From Alexandriicola marinus (GTDB lineage: Bacteria > Pseudomonadota > Alphaproteobacteria > Rhodobacterales > Rhodobacteraceae): DNA of 64,000 bases. Under the pieces are notes generated by a model. That model saw nothing but the letters and a program-made list of their open reading frames with translations. It did no database searches and was not told the DNA's origin. Position 1 is the first letter of the stretch; every line of letters begins with the position of its first letter. The DNA lies in NCBI RefSeq assembly GCF_004000435.1, contig NZ_RBVZ01000002.1, positions 186,001 to 250,000 of the forward strand. Direction: 5' to 3'. Both the position numbers and the translations under genes were made by a program. Below are positions 19,901-29,891 of this stretch, piece by piece.

Positions 19901-19926
19901 ATGGGGAGTTCTGGCTTGGTTGCAAG
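19901..19926 (-). promoter_or_regulatory. Sigma32-type heat-shock promoter of hsp20
   Basis: Read on the minus strand: CTTGCA (19926-19921), 14 bases, then CCCCAT (19906-19901) followed by ATTT. This matches the RpoH consensus (CTTGAA, 13-15 bases, CCCCAT) with one mismatch in the -35 and none in the -10. It lies about 70 bases upstream of the hsp20 ATG. Confidence 0.7.
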
Positions 19927-20005
19927 TCCGAAGGCCCCGAAATGCTTTGAGAACAGGGGCAGCGGGCCTATAGTCAGGCATCCCCAGAGAGGTGGCGCGA
20001 ATCGC

Positions 20006-20224
20006 ATGAATACATCGGCCCGCATGGAGCAGAACGAGGTCCTGCGCGTGAAACTCGCGGTGCTGCGCCGCGAGCATCGTGATCTCGACGAGGCCATCGA
20101 TGCGCTGCATGAACGCGGATCGGCCGACATGCTGACGATCCGGCGTCTGAAAAAGCAGAAACTCGCGCTGAAGGACCAGATCAGCCGGTTGGAAGACAGG
20201 CTGCTGCCCGACATCATCGCCTGA
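20006..20224 (+). CDS. YdcH family (DUF465) protein
   Basis: A 72-residue, helical, charged protein. The pattern LRREHRDLDEAIDAL followed by RLKKQKLALKDQISRLEDRL is the DUF465/YdcH hairpin of two helices. Function is unknown. The ATG at 20006 fits the family start; upstream in-frame residues do not. It precedes purE by 78 bases on the same strand, a neighbourhood repeated in related genomes. Confidence 0.88.
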   Translation: MNTSARMEQNEVLRVKLAVLRREHRDLDEAIDALHERGSADMLTIRRLKKQKLALKDQISRLEDRLLPDIIA

Positions 20225-20302
20225 AGCCGACGGGCGCGATTGCACCCGGGGCCGGTCTTTGTATAGTGCCGCTTCCTTTTCGCCGCAGACGGAGACGCGG
20301 GC

Positions 20303-20785
20303 ATGGCCGAACCTCGGGTGGGTATCATCATGGGCAGCCAGTCGGACTGGCCGACGCTGAAGCCCGCCGCCGAAATCCTCGACGAGCTGGGCGTGACCTA
20401 CGAGATGCGGATCGTCTCGGCGCACAGGACCCCTGACAGGCTCTGGGACTATGGCAAATCGGCCGCCGCACGCGGCCTTGGCGCGATCATCGCGGGCGCG
20501 GGCGGCGCGGCACATCTGCCGGGCATGATGGCGTCAAAGACGCGGGTGCCGGTGATCGGTGTCCCGGTCGAGACACGGGCACTGGGCGGTGTCGACAGCC
20601 TCTATTCCATCGTGCAGATGCCCCGCGGATTTCCGGTGGCCACAATGGCGATCGGCGGCGGCATGAATGCGGGCCTGATGGCCGCGGCGATCCTTGCCGT
20701 CAGCGACGATGCGCTGGGGACGCGGCTCGATGCCTGGCGCGAGGCGCTGTCGGCCTCGATCCCGGAAGAGCCCGTCGATGAGTGA
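20303..20785 (+). CDS. purE: 5-(carboxyamino)imidazole ribonucleotide mutase
   Basis: Converts N5-CAIR to CAIR in purine synthesis. The 160-residue protein shows the class I PurE motifs [10 protein letters not shown], the SAHRTPDR catalytic loop, [12 protein letters not shown] and the later [10 protein letters not shown]. It overlaps purK by 8 bases, so the two are translated together and channel the unstable N5-CAIR. Confidence 0.98.
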   Translation: MAEPRVGIIMGSQSDWPTLKPAAEILDELGVTYEMRIVSAHRTPDRLWDYGKSAAARGLGAIIAGAGGAAHLPGMMASKTRVPVIGVPVETRALGGVDSLYSIVQMPRGFPVATMAIGGGMNAGLMAAAILAVSDDALGTRLDAWREALSASIPEEPVDE

Positions 20786-21854
20786 GGCACCGCTTGAACC
20801 CGGCCAATGGATTGGCATCCTCGGCGGCGGACAACTGGGCCGGATGCTGGCCGTCGCGGCAAGCCGGCTTGGCCTGAACGTCCATATTTACGAGCCGGGG
20901 GCGAATTGCCCCGCCTCGGACGTCGCCGCACGGACCACGACCGCCCCCTATGACGACGGTGCCGCGCTCGAGGCATTTGCCCGGTCGGTCGACGTGGTGA
21001 CCTATGAATTCGAGAATGTCCCTGCCGACGCGCTCGACGCGATCGAGGCGATCCGGCCGATCCGGCCGGGGCGGCGGGCACTGGCCACCTCGCAAGACAG
21101 GTTGACGGAAAAGACCTTCCTGCAAGAACTGGGCCTTGCCACAGCACCCTTTGCAGCCGTCGACAGTGACGCCGATCTTGAAGAGGCGATCGCCCGGATT
21201 GGCCTGCCCGCGATCCTCAAGACGCGCACGCTGGGCTATGACGGCAAGGGGCAGGTCCGGCTGTCAACGGGCGATGACGCGGCGACGGCGCGGGCTGGCC
21301 TTGGCGGCGCGCCCGCGATCCTCGAGGGCTTCGTGGAGTTCAGCGCCGAAGTCTCCGTCATCGGTGCGCGCGCGACGGACGGAGCGGTGGCTTGTTTCGA
21401 CCCGGGCGAGAACGTGCATCGCGACGGCATCCTCGCCACGACGACGGTGCCCGCCCGGCTGAGCACGGCGCAAAGGACGGATGCGATCCTGCTGGCCGCG
21501 CGGATCATGACCGCGCTGGATTACGTGGGCGTCATCGGGGTAGAGCTGTTCGTGTCGCCCAAGGGCCTGATCGTCAATGAATTCGCGCCGCGTGTTCATA
21601 ACTCCGGGCATTGGACACAGGACGGCTGCCTGATCGACCAGTTCGAGCAGCATATCCGGGCCGTGGCCGGCTGGCCGCTGGGCGATGGAAGCCGCCATTC
21701 CAATGTCGTGATGGAAAACCTGATCGGTGACGAGGTGACCCGGATCCGGACGCTGCGGGCCGAGCCGGTGTCGATCCACCTTTACGGCAAGGCCCAGGTC
21801 AAGCCCGGCCGCAAGATGGGCCATGTGAACCGCATCACGGGCCCTGCCGGTTGA
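20778..21854 (+). CDS. purK: 5-(carboxyamino)imidazole ribonucleotide synthase
   Basis: ATP-grasp enzyme that carboxylates AIR with bicarbonate to give N5-CAIR, the substrate of PurE. The 358-residue product opens with [20 protein letters not shown], has the ATP-grasp strand [13 protein letters not shown] and the metal/phosphate region [20 protein letters not shown] then RVHNSGHWT. The ATG at 20778 lies inside the end of purE. Confidence 0.98.
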   Translation: MSEAPLEPGQWIGILGGGQLGRMLAVAASRLGLNVHIYEPGANCPASDVAARTTTAPYDDGAALEAFARSVDVVTYEFENVPADALDAIEAIRPIRPGRRALATSQDRLTEKTFLQELGLATAPFAAVDSDADLEEAIARIGLPAILKTRTLGYDGKGQVRLSTGDDAATARAGLGGAPAILEGFVEFSAEVSVIGARATDGAVACFDPGENVHRDGILATTTVPARLSTAQRTDAILLAARIMTALDYVGVIGVELFVSPKGLIVNEFAPRVHNSGHWTQDGCLIDQFEQHIRAVAGWPLGDGSRHSNVVMENLIGDEVTRIRTLRAEPVSIHLYGKAQVKPGRKMGHVNRITGPAG

Positions 21855-21862
21855 TCCGCCCG

Positions 21863-22642
21863 TCAGGGCATGCCGGAGCCGAACAGCACATCCGTCAGGC
21901 TGAGGTTCCGATCGAAGGCCCCGGTCTTGAGGAAGGCCAGAACCTGCGCCATCACCAGCGGATTGTTCATCATGAAGGTATGGCTGACCGGCAGAACGAG
22001 GTGGTCGGTCATTCCCGGCAGCACGGTCGAGGCGACCGAGACCTTTCCGTCATCGGGCCCCTCGATCAGCGCGGAATAGACAGGGTTGAGCGTTCCTGTT
22101 CCGGCGATGATCCCGACCTCGTACATCGGCAGAACGGGCAGATTGTTGGGCACCGAACCGGCATCCGTCCCCAGTTCGAGACCGGCCGGTCCGTTAACCC
22201 ATTCGAACGGCTCGAAATCGCCGAAGATATCTACCAGTTCAGACCCCTGATTGGGCGGCCCGAGCATGACCACACGCCCCATCCTGTCGGGGCGGTTCTC
22301 GGTCAGCCAGGCACGGACCAGAATACCGCCCAGCGAATGCGTGACGAAATGGACGGTGCGGTCGCCGCAGGCGGCCACGTCCGCCCCCACATGTTCGGTG
22401 ACGAGCGTTTCGATATCGAGCCGGGTCGAGGGATAGCCGCGATTGACGACGAAATAGCCTTCGGCCTGCAGCACCTCGGACAACGGGGTCAGGGAATATT
22501 CGCTGCGCGCCAGACCGTGAAACAGCACCACACATTCCGCCCTGTCCTGCGCGCTGACAGGGGCCGCCACGATGGCGGGCGCGATCGCCGCGCAAGCAGG
22601 CGCAAGGGCCAGCGTCAAGAGAATGAGGATGCGTTTCATCAT
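21863..22642 (-). CDS. Secreted alpha/beta hydrolase (lipase/esterase-like)
   Basis: A 259-residue protein with a signal peptide (basic start, hydrophobic stretch, cleavage near APVSAQ), so it is exported to the periplasm or beyond. The oxyanion-hole HGLARS, the nucleophile elbow [13 protein letters not shown] and a C-terminal catalytic HTFMMNN are in the right order for a triacylglycerol lipase-like or PGAP1-like fold. The substrate is unknown. A second ATG one codon in is equally plausible as start. It is convergent with purK. Confidence 0.8.
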   Translation of the reverse strand: MMKRILILLTLALAPACAAIAPAIVAAPVSAQDRAECVVLFHGLARSEYSLTPLSEVLQAEGYFVVNRGYPSTRLDIETLVTEHVGADVAACGDRTVHFVTHSLGGILVRAWLTENRPDRMGRVVMLGPPNQGSELVDIFGDFEPFEWVNGPAGLELGTDAGSVPNNLPVLPMYEVGIIAGTGTLNPVYSALIEGPDDGKVSVASTVLPGMTDHLVLPVSHTFMMNNPLVMAQVLAFLKTGAFDRNLSLTDVLFGSGMP

Positions 22643-22727
22643 TTACATCTAGCACTAAATTGGCTGACGTTAAGGTCAGGTTTCCCGTGACCTTGCGTCC
22701 CTTCGCCCTGCCTGCCAGTTTCCGCTC

Positions 22728-23192
22728 ATGACACAGACCAAAGCTGCGCGCCCGCCGCGCATCGCGGTGCGCGGTATACTCGTGCACAATGACCGGCTCT
22801 TGCTTGTGAATGCCTGGAAAGGGCATGACCGGCTTTGGTGTGCACCGGGCGGCGGGGTGGAGCCGCATTCAAGCCTGCACGACAACCTGCGCCGCGAATT
22901 CCTTGAAGAGACGGGACTGGTAATCGACATCGGCGCGCCCTGCCTCGTGAACGAATTTCACGAACCGGCCTCGGACTTCCACCAGATCGACATCTATTTC
23001 CGCTGCACGTTGATCAGCGGCGATCCGCATGGCGACTGGACCGATCCGGAAGGCATCGTCTCTTACCGTCGCTGGGCCAGCCGCGGCGAGATGGCGGATC
23101 TGCCCTGCAAGCCAGACAGCCTTGCAGCCGTGGCCTGGGAGGAGATAGCCCTGCCCTACTACGACGCGCTCGAACCGCTGGTCCGTGGCTGA
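22728..23192 (+). CDS. Nudix hydrolase
   Basis: A 154-residue cytoplasmic pyrophosphohydrolase-like protein. The Nudix box reads GGGVEPHSSL followed by HDNLRREFLEETGL; the REFLEETGL core with the metal-binding Glu residues is intact but the first Glu of the box is Ser. The opening IAVRGILVHNDRLLLVN and the mid-region DFHQIDIYFRCTLISGD fit the family. Nucleotide substrate unknown. Its last 34 bases overlap the end of the convergent gene on the other strand. Confidence 0.88.
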   Translation: MTQTKAARPPRIAVRGILVHNDRLLLVNAWKGHDRLWCAPGGGVEPHSSLHDNLRREFLEETGLVIDIGAPCLVNEFHEPASDFHQIDIYFRCTLISGDPHGDWTDPEGIVSYRRWASRGEMADLPCKPDSLAAVAWEEIALPYYDALEPLVRG

Positions 23193-24154
23193 GCCCGGGG
23201 CTGATCGTCCAGCCTGACAAGCCGGACCTCGGTTCCCGGGCCCGCGACATGCGCCGCGCAGCAGGGCACAGCGCCCTCGTATCCGTGGGGCAGCTCGGGC
23301 CAGACCCGCCCCGCCAGCCCCGACAGGTGCCAGACCTCCACCCCGCGCCCGGCCAGCCCAGTGACAAGGGCGCGAGAGGGGCGTGGAAACGTCTCGTTCA
23401 GCACCACGCAGCCCGGCCAGAGCTGATCGGCCGAGGCCGCGAGCGCGCCCCTGCGGGAGACATCGATCAGAAGAACCGGCCCCGCGGCCAATTCGTCGCG
23501 CAGCTCAGAAAGGCTGACCGAGGCGCCGGCCGCCGGGTCGACGATATGGAGAGAGGTCGATCCCGATGCCAGCGACTGGCGCAATGCTGTCCCGATGCGG
23601 CCGGCGCCTCCGAACAGGATCGCAGGCGGTTGCTGACCGCCGAACCGTGTCTCGGTCAGTTCCGCGATGGCCGCAACAAGAGCGCTGATCACGATCGGGC
23701 GGCTGTCACGCGCCGTGATATGGCGCGATCCGGCGACGACACCGGGCAGAATTCCCGCAAGATTGATCTCACGCGCGCCGCAAATCCGGGCAATCCCGGC
23801 AATCCGCTCCAGAAGCCGGTCAAATGACACCCGGTTCGCAGGGTCGAGGAAATCGGCCTCCGTCACGGGAGACGCCAGAACAATGCCCCATGCACCCCCC
23901 TGACGCAAAACGCCGATGGGGCTGGCCTGCCAGCGGAAACGCTCTGCGATTGGCCCGACACCGTAAGAGGCCACGAAATCCCGACTGCCCGCATAACAGA
24001 AAAAGATCGACCGAGGCCCGCGGCCGGTGATCCGCGACCACAGACCGATCACGAGGAAGGGCAGACGTGTCAGACACAGCACCGCAAGCACAAGAACCGA
24101 TATACGGATCGCCGGGCCAGACACCCGCCGGCCAAGGGGCCCAGACTTGCCCAT
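23159..24154 (-). CDS. Membrane-tethered Rossmann-fold protein, function unknown
   Basis: A 331-residue protein with one N-terminal hydrophobic segment (about residues 17-40, ISVLVLAVLCLTRLPFLVIG) and a dinucleotide-binding motif ILFGGAGRIGTALRQSL near residue 185. Before it lies an AREINLAGILPGVVAGSR stretch. The order of elements recalls long-chain acyl-ACP reductases and quinate/shikimate dehydrogenases, but I see no catalytic Cys of the former or Lys/Asp pair of the latter, so I do not name it. Sixteen residues at the C-terminus are low-complexity and encoded in the overlap with the convergent Nudix gene. Confidence 0.55.
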   Translation of the reverse strand: MGKSGPLGRRVSGPAIRISVLVLAVLCLTRLPFLVIGLWSRITGRGPRSIFFCYAGSRDFVASYGVGPIAERFRWQASPIGVLRQGGAWGIVLASPVTEADFLDPANRVSFDRLLERIAGIARICGAREINLAGILPGVVAGSRHITARDSRPIVISALVAAIAELTETRFGGQQPPAILFGGAGRIGTALRQSLASGSTSLHIVDPAAGASVSLSELRDELAAGPVLLIDVSRRGALAASADQLWPGCVVLNETFPRPSRALVTGLAGRGVEVWHLSGLAGRVWPELPHGYEGAVPCCAAHVAGPGTEVRLVRLDDQPRAQPRTSGSSAS

Positions 24155-24244
24155 TCAAAAATCCTGAACGCAAATTCTTTATAAAATCACGCTCAGGGTG
24201 GCTGGCGGAGCCTGCAGTGTCAACGGGACGGCAGTGCCGCCCAG

Positions 24245-24775
24245 TCAGGCGATGCGGTTCTCGCGCTTGTTGGGTTTCTTGCCATCCGGGCCGATCAGGT
24301 CATCGATCATCTGGCGAGCAGGGCCGCCGATCGTGGCCTCGTCGCGCCGGGCTGCCCACCATTCACGGCCACCGGGATTGTCGGTCAGGTCCATGGTATG
24401 CAGCTTGGCAAAGCCCATCGCCTTTTCCTTTTCGACAGTGGACAGATGGGCAAACCGGTGGATCGACACGATCGACGGCATGGCCATTTCGATCAGCGTC
24501 TCGAACCGCAGCTTGTCGACCTCGGACAGGTCGGAATAGCTCTTGCGTCCACGGATCAGGAGATCTGCCACATCGGGATGCAGGATCCGGGTCTTGTAAT
24601 CATTCAGGGCGCGCATCCGGGCATCCCTTTGCTGGATGCGGAAGAGGCTGTTCGCCGTCCGAAACTGAACGGCCACCATGATCGCTGAAATCAGAATGCC
24701 GGACGCGCTGCAGATCAGGGCAATATTGCCGATGTCTTCAAGTGTCATGTCTTGGTCTTCTCGTTGGGCGCTCAT
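24245..24775 (-). CDS. Single-pass membrane protein, function unknown
   Basis: A 176-residue protein with one membrane helix near the N-terminus (ALICSASGILISAIMVAVQF) and a charged cytoplasmic part containing RMRALNDYKTRILHPDVADL then LIRGRKSYSDLSE. This helix-plus-charged layout recurs in small uncharacterised proteobacterial membrane proteins; no enzymatic motif is seen. The C-terminus is very basic (DGKKPNKRENRIA). An alternative start ten codons in (MTLEDIGN, 24748) has a GAGAAG upstream and may be the true one. It lies 90 bases upstream of the Rossmann-fold gene, probably in the same transcript. Confidence 0.5.
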   Translation of the reverse strand: MSAQREDQDMTLEDIGNIALICSASGILISAIMVAVQFRTANSLFRIQQRDARMRALNDYKTRILHPDVADLLIRGRKSYSDLSEVDKLRFETLIEMAMPSIVSIHRFAHLSTVEKEKAMGFAKLHTMDLTDNPGGREWWAARRDEATIGGPARQMIDDLIGPDGKKPNKRENRIA

Positions 24776-24933
24776 TGTCTTTAGGACCTGTGAAGCCGTC
24801 GGGCAATCACCGACTGCGATGCGGACCAGAGTCTGGTGGACGGCCCTCTCATCGCAATCGCGAGATCATCACGTGGCCGTCAGACCCTGACCCCGCCGCT
24901 TGCGCGCTGCGCCCGAACGGGTGAGCGTGGGGC

Positions 24934-25785
24934 ATGAAGATCATTGTCCTGACAATTCTGACACTTGTGGCCTTCGCGTCGAATTCGATCCTGAACCGGT
25001 TCGGGGTCGCCGGGCTGGGCATGGATCCCGGCGCCTTCGCCGTGGTTCGGGTTCTGTCGGGTGCGGCCATGCTCGGCGCGATCGTCCTTTTGAGGGGCCG
25101 CAAGGCAGCCGTAGCATCCCCGCGCGTGTTCCGGCGTGTCGGATCGGCGACGGCGCTCGCGCTGTACATGATCGGGTTTTCGATGGCCTACCTGACCCTC
25201 GATGCGGGCGTGGGCGCGCTGATCCTGTTCGGCGCGACCCAGATCACGATGTTCGCCGGGGCCCTATTCGGAGGAGAGCGGCTCACCGCCCTGCGGATCG
25301 GCGGGGCGGGCATCGCCCTGTCGGGGCTCGCGGTGCTGGTCTGGCCAGCCGACGGCAGCGCGGCCCTGCCGCTTGCGGGCGCGGGCCTGATGGCGGCCGC
25401 GGGCTTCGGCTGGGGGCTTTACTCGCTCGCGGGTCGGGGGGAAACCGATCCGCTGGCTTCGAGTGCGGCCAATTTCGCGATCTGCCTGCCGCTTGTCCTG
25501 CCACTTCTGGCATTCGGCGAACCGGGCTGGAGCGGCCCGGGACTTGCCGTGGCAATGGTCGCGGGCGCGGTGACATCGGGGCTTGGCTATGCCCTGTGGT
25601 ATTCGGTTCTGCCCGCGCTCGGCGCACAAAGGGCCGCGGTGGCCCAGTTGTCGGTGCCGCTGATCGCGGCACTGGGCGGTGTCATCCTGCTGGGCGAGGC
25701 CGTGGGCTGGCGGTTCTGGGTGGCCGCCGCGCTCGTTCTGGGCGGGATCGGGCTGTCGGTGATCACGCGGGCGCGCACCCCATAA
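24934..25785 (+). CDS. DMT superfamily transporter (EamA)
   Basis: A 283-residue inner-membrane protein with ten hydrophobic helices in two five-helix EamA repeats; the end of the first repeat reads LFGATQITMFAGALFGGERL and the second VAQLSVPLIAALGGVILLGE, the signature duplication of drug/metabolite transporters. Substrate unknown. It is convergent with groEL, sharing a bidirectional terminator. Confidence 0.88.
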   Translation: MKIIVLTILTLVAFASNSILNRFGVAGLGMDPGAFAVVRVLSGAAMLGAIVLLRGRKAAVASPRVFRRVGSATALALYMIGFSMAYLTLDAGVGALILFGATQITMFAGALFGGERLTALRIGGAGIALSGLAVLVWPADGSAALPLAGAGLMAAAGFGWGLYSLAGRGETDPLASSAANFAICLPLVLPLLAFGEPGWSGPGLAVAMVAGAVTSGLGYALWYSVLPALGAQRAAVAQLSVPLIAALGGVILLGEAVGWRFWVAAALVLGGIGLSVITRARTP

Positions 25786-25813
25786 AAAAGGGGCCCGAAA
25801 GACCGGGCCCCTT
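25784..25813. terminator. Bidirectional terminator between the EamA gene and groEL
   Basis: A 10-bp perfect stem (aaggggcccg/cgggcccctt, 25788-25797 with 25804-25813) flanked by six A on the left. On the minus strand this is a strong T-tract terminator for groESL; on the plus strand it lies against the EamA stop with only a short T-rich tail. Confidence 0.9.
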
Positions 25814-25837
25814 CTATTCGTTCAAAGCCGGGCTGGC

Positions 25838-27490
<1,653 letters not shown>

Positions 27491-27544
27491 TTAGAGGTTT
27501 TCCGTGGCGATCAGGGCGCAAGCCCGCGGCAAGACTGCCGTGGC

Positions 27545-27832
27545 TCAGGCGATGATCCCGAGGATGTCGCTTTCTTTCATGATCAGAAGCTCTTCGCCTT
27601 CGATCGACACTTCCGTGCCCGACCATTTACCGAAGAGCACCTTGTCGCCGTCCTTGACGGCCATCTCGATCAGCTCGCCGCTGTCCTTGCGTGCGCCTTC
27701 GCCACACGCGACAACCACGCCTTCCGCAGGCTTTTCCTTGGCGCTATCGGGAATGATCAGGCCACCGGCGGTTTTTTCGTCACCTTCGAGGCGACGGACC
27801 AGCACGCGGTCATGAAGCGGTTTGAATGCCAT
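27545..27832 (-). CDS. groES: Co-chaperonin GroES
   Basis: The 95-residue lid of the GroEL chamber. The opening [20 protein letters not shown] covers the first strand and leads into the mobile loop ([14 protein letters not shown]) that contacts GroEL. It precedes groEL by 66 bases on the minus strand and follows a CIRCE operator. Confidence 0.99.
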   Translation of the reverse strand: MAFKPLHDRVLVRRLEGDEKTAGGLIIPDSAKEKPAEGVVVACGEGARKDSGELIEMAVKDGDKVLFGKWSGTEVSIEGEELLIMKESDILGIIA

Positions 27833-27888
27833 CTTCGAGTCTCCTAGCTCAAAGTTTCCTCACTTGCCCCCCGGCAGAGCGGGAGGCG

Positions 27889-27915
27889 TTATCACTCACC
27901 ACATGTGAGTGCTAA
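27889..27915 (-). promoter_or_regulatory. CIRCE operator (HrcA binding site) of groESL
   Basis: On the minus strand TTAGCACTC, nine bases, then GAGTGATAA; the consensus is TTAGCACTC-N9-GAGTGCTAA, so eight of nine positions match in the second arm and all in the first. It lies between the promoter and groES. HrcA repressor bound here in unstressed cells would hold groESL low. hrcA is not in the window. Confidence 0.93.
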
Positions 27916-27922
27916 CGAGCGG

Positions 27923-27951
27923 TAGTTAGGGAATGCACCGAAAGCTGTCAA
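27923..27951 (-). promoter_or_regulatory. groESL promoter
   Basis: On the minus strand TTGACA (27951-27946), 17 bases, TAACTA (27928-27923), directly upstream of CIRCE. The -35 is embedded in CTTGACA, so the same site could also be read by the heat-shock sigma factor, although no CCCCAT is present. Confidence 0.65.
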
Positions 27952-28067
27952 GCAGCGGGGTCGCGAAAACTTGATCGCCCCTGCAATGGCCCGGTTCGCA
28001 TCGTTGAGAACCGAAGTCAGGGGCACTATCTCCTTGAGGACAGACCTGCAACCAGTTGGACCGTTCC

Positions 28068-29063
28068 ATGACATTGTTCCGCGCCATCATCTCGACCCTT
28101 CTGTGCCTGACACCCGCCCTGGCACAGGCGGCCTGCTCGGGCGCCAGTCTGCTGGACAGGTTCACGCCAGAGCAAAGAGCCGAGCTTGCCGACGCGGCAG
28201 CGGCCACACCCTACGGAGACGGCCTGTTCTGGACGGCCCGCAAGGACGGACGAGAGATCACGCTGGCCGGGACCATGCACCTTTATGACGACAGGCACGC
28301 CGCTCTGCTCGACCGGATCGCCGATCCCTTGCGCGCGGCAGATATCCTTCTGGTCGAGATGACCCCGCAGGAAGAGGCCGAAATGCAGCGCGCCATGGCC
28401 GACGATCCGTCACTTGTCTTCATAACCGAAGGGCCAACCCTGCCCGACCAATTGCCCGAAGAACTCTGGCAGGAGCTTGCGGCAGCAGCACGCGACAGGC
28501 AGGTGCCGGGGTTCGTTGCCGCAAAATCGCAGCCGTGGTTCCTGTCGATGACCCTGTCGATCCCGCCCTGCGCGGTGGGTGAATTGTCAGGCGGGCTGAG
28601 GGGGCTTGATCACATGATCATGGACACGGCCGAAGCGGCAGACGTGGACATGGCCTCGCTCGAGGATTGGCGAACCCTGCCGGATTACTTCCGGACCATG
28701 TCGATGGATGACCAGATCGACATGCTGCGCATGGCGCTGATCGCGCCCGAGCTTCAATCTGAGGCCTTCGTCGCGATGCTCGACAGCTATTTCGCGGGCC
28801 GCGTCGCCGAGATCTGGGAAATGTCGCGCCTGTCGGCCGACCTCTTGCCCCCGGACACGCGGGACGCCGCGCTGTCTGGGTTGGACATCACGGAAGACCT
28901 TCTGCTCGACGCGCGCAACGTGGCATGGATACCCGTGATCCTTGATGCGGCAGAGACACATGACCGGGTCTTCGTGGCCGCAGGTGCCGCCCATCTGCCG
29001 GGTGAGACCGGTGTTCTGGCGCTCCTCGAGCAGGAGGGATGGGAGATTACACCCCTGCCCTGA
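28068..29063 (+). CDS. TraB/GumN family protein
   Basis: A 331-residue exported protein: an N-terminal signal peptide (FRAIISTLLCLTPALAQA) is followed by the TraB/GumN domain. Its diagnostic pieces are LAGTMHLYDDRH (the GxxH of the family) near residue 64 and FVAAGAAHLPGETGVLALLE at the C-terminus. The fold is related to Tiki metalloproteases, so peptidase activity is possible but unproven. The ATG at 28068 gives a clean signal peptide. Convergent with the DUF2161 gene, three bases apart. Confidence 0.85.
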   Translation: MTLFRAIISTLLCLTPALAQAACSGASLLDRFTPEQRAELADAAAATPYGDGLFWTARKDGREITLAGTMHLYDDRHAALLDRIADPLRAADILLVEMTPQEEAEMQRAMADDPSLVFITEGPTLPDQLPEELWQELAAAARDRQVPGFVAAKSQPWFLSMTLSIPPCAVGELSGGLRGLDHMIMDTAEAADVDMASLEDWRTLPDYFRTMSMDDQIDMLRMALIAPELQSEAFVAMLDSYFAGRVAEIWEMSRLSADLLPPDTRDAALSGLDITEDLLLDARNVAWIPVILDAAETHDRVFVAAGAAHLPGETGVLALLEQEGWEITPLP

Positions 29064-29066
29064 TCC

Positions 29067-29744
29067 TCAGATCGTGACATCGCCATAATCGGCAAGCCCC
29101 TCGTGACCGGCCCTGGTCAGACCATACACGCCGCGTTCGACCCGTTCGAACCAGCCATAGTGATTGTCGGCCATGATCCGCGTCGCCTGAGGGACCTCGG
29201 CCCAGTCGGCGACGATCGCGCCACGCTGTGGCCCATGAACGGCCAGAAGCCGCGCGCAGCGTATGGCGTCGGCCCGGTAGCCTGTGACAATGCCATGCCG
29301 CGTGGCACCGCCCTCGTTCGGGTCGCCGCGCAGCCGGTCGAAGGCCTTGTCCAGCCGGGCCTTTTTCTTCTTCGATTTTCGCGGTGTGTAGGGGCCCGGT
29401 GCCGCCAGTTCTTCCACATGGCCGTCACGAAGCCGGACCGACAGAACGCCAAGACCCAGCCGCCGCGCCAACCTGACGTTGTCACGGCGCGCGCGTTTGC
29501 CGGGCGGGGGCACGGCCAACCACACCTGATCGGTCAGCCCCAATCTGTCGATCCCCTGATGAAACAGCGCGAGCGAAAACCCGAGTTTCATCTCGACGAT
29601 GACGAGCCCGCCCTTGGCATCGCGGCCCACGACGTCGGCCGCACCGACCTCCGCGCGCACCTCATAGCCGCGCGCCTCGAGCCAGGCCTTGACGGCCGGG
29701 TAAAGCTGCGCCTCGCGGGTGGGTTTGATCTCTTTCGCCGCCAT
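29067..29744 (-). CDS. DUF2161 family putative phosphodiesterase
   Basis: A 225-residue cytoplasmic protein of a family with PD-(D/E)XK nuclease-like features: GAADVVGRDAKGGLVIVEMK holds the Asp and the ExK of the presumed metal site. A lysine-rich segment (RKSKKKKARLDK) follows, and the C-terminal third looks like a small winged-helix (MADNHYGWFERVERGVYGLT). Possibly nucleic-acid acting; no substrate is known to me. Confidence 0.8.
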   Translation of the reverse strand: MAAKEIKPTREAQLYPAVKAWLEARGYEVRAEVGAADVVGRDAKGGLVIVEMKLGFSLALFHQGIDRLGLTDQVWLAVPPPGKRARRDNVRLARRLGLGVLSVRLRDGHVEELAAPGPYTPRKSKKKKARLDKAFDRLRGDPNEGGATRHGIVTGYRADAIRCARLLAVHGPQRGAIVADWAEVPQATRIMADNHYGWFERVERGVYGLTRAGHEGLADYGDVTI

Positions 29745-29891
29745 GATCAGACCATGCCCCTGCCGCGCAAAAAGGGAAAGCCGGGCAAGAGGTGCGAAAC
29801 TCCGCGATGCGTCACCCTGCCCCCCGTGACACCCGGTCGCGTGCCCCCTATAAGGCCAACGATTCAGTTAAACCCCGCAGGTTATTCCCAC

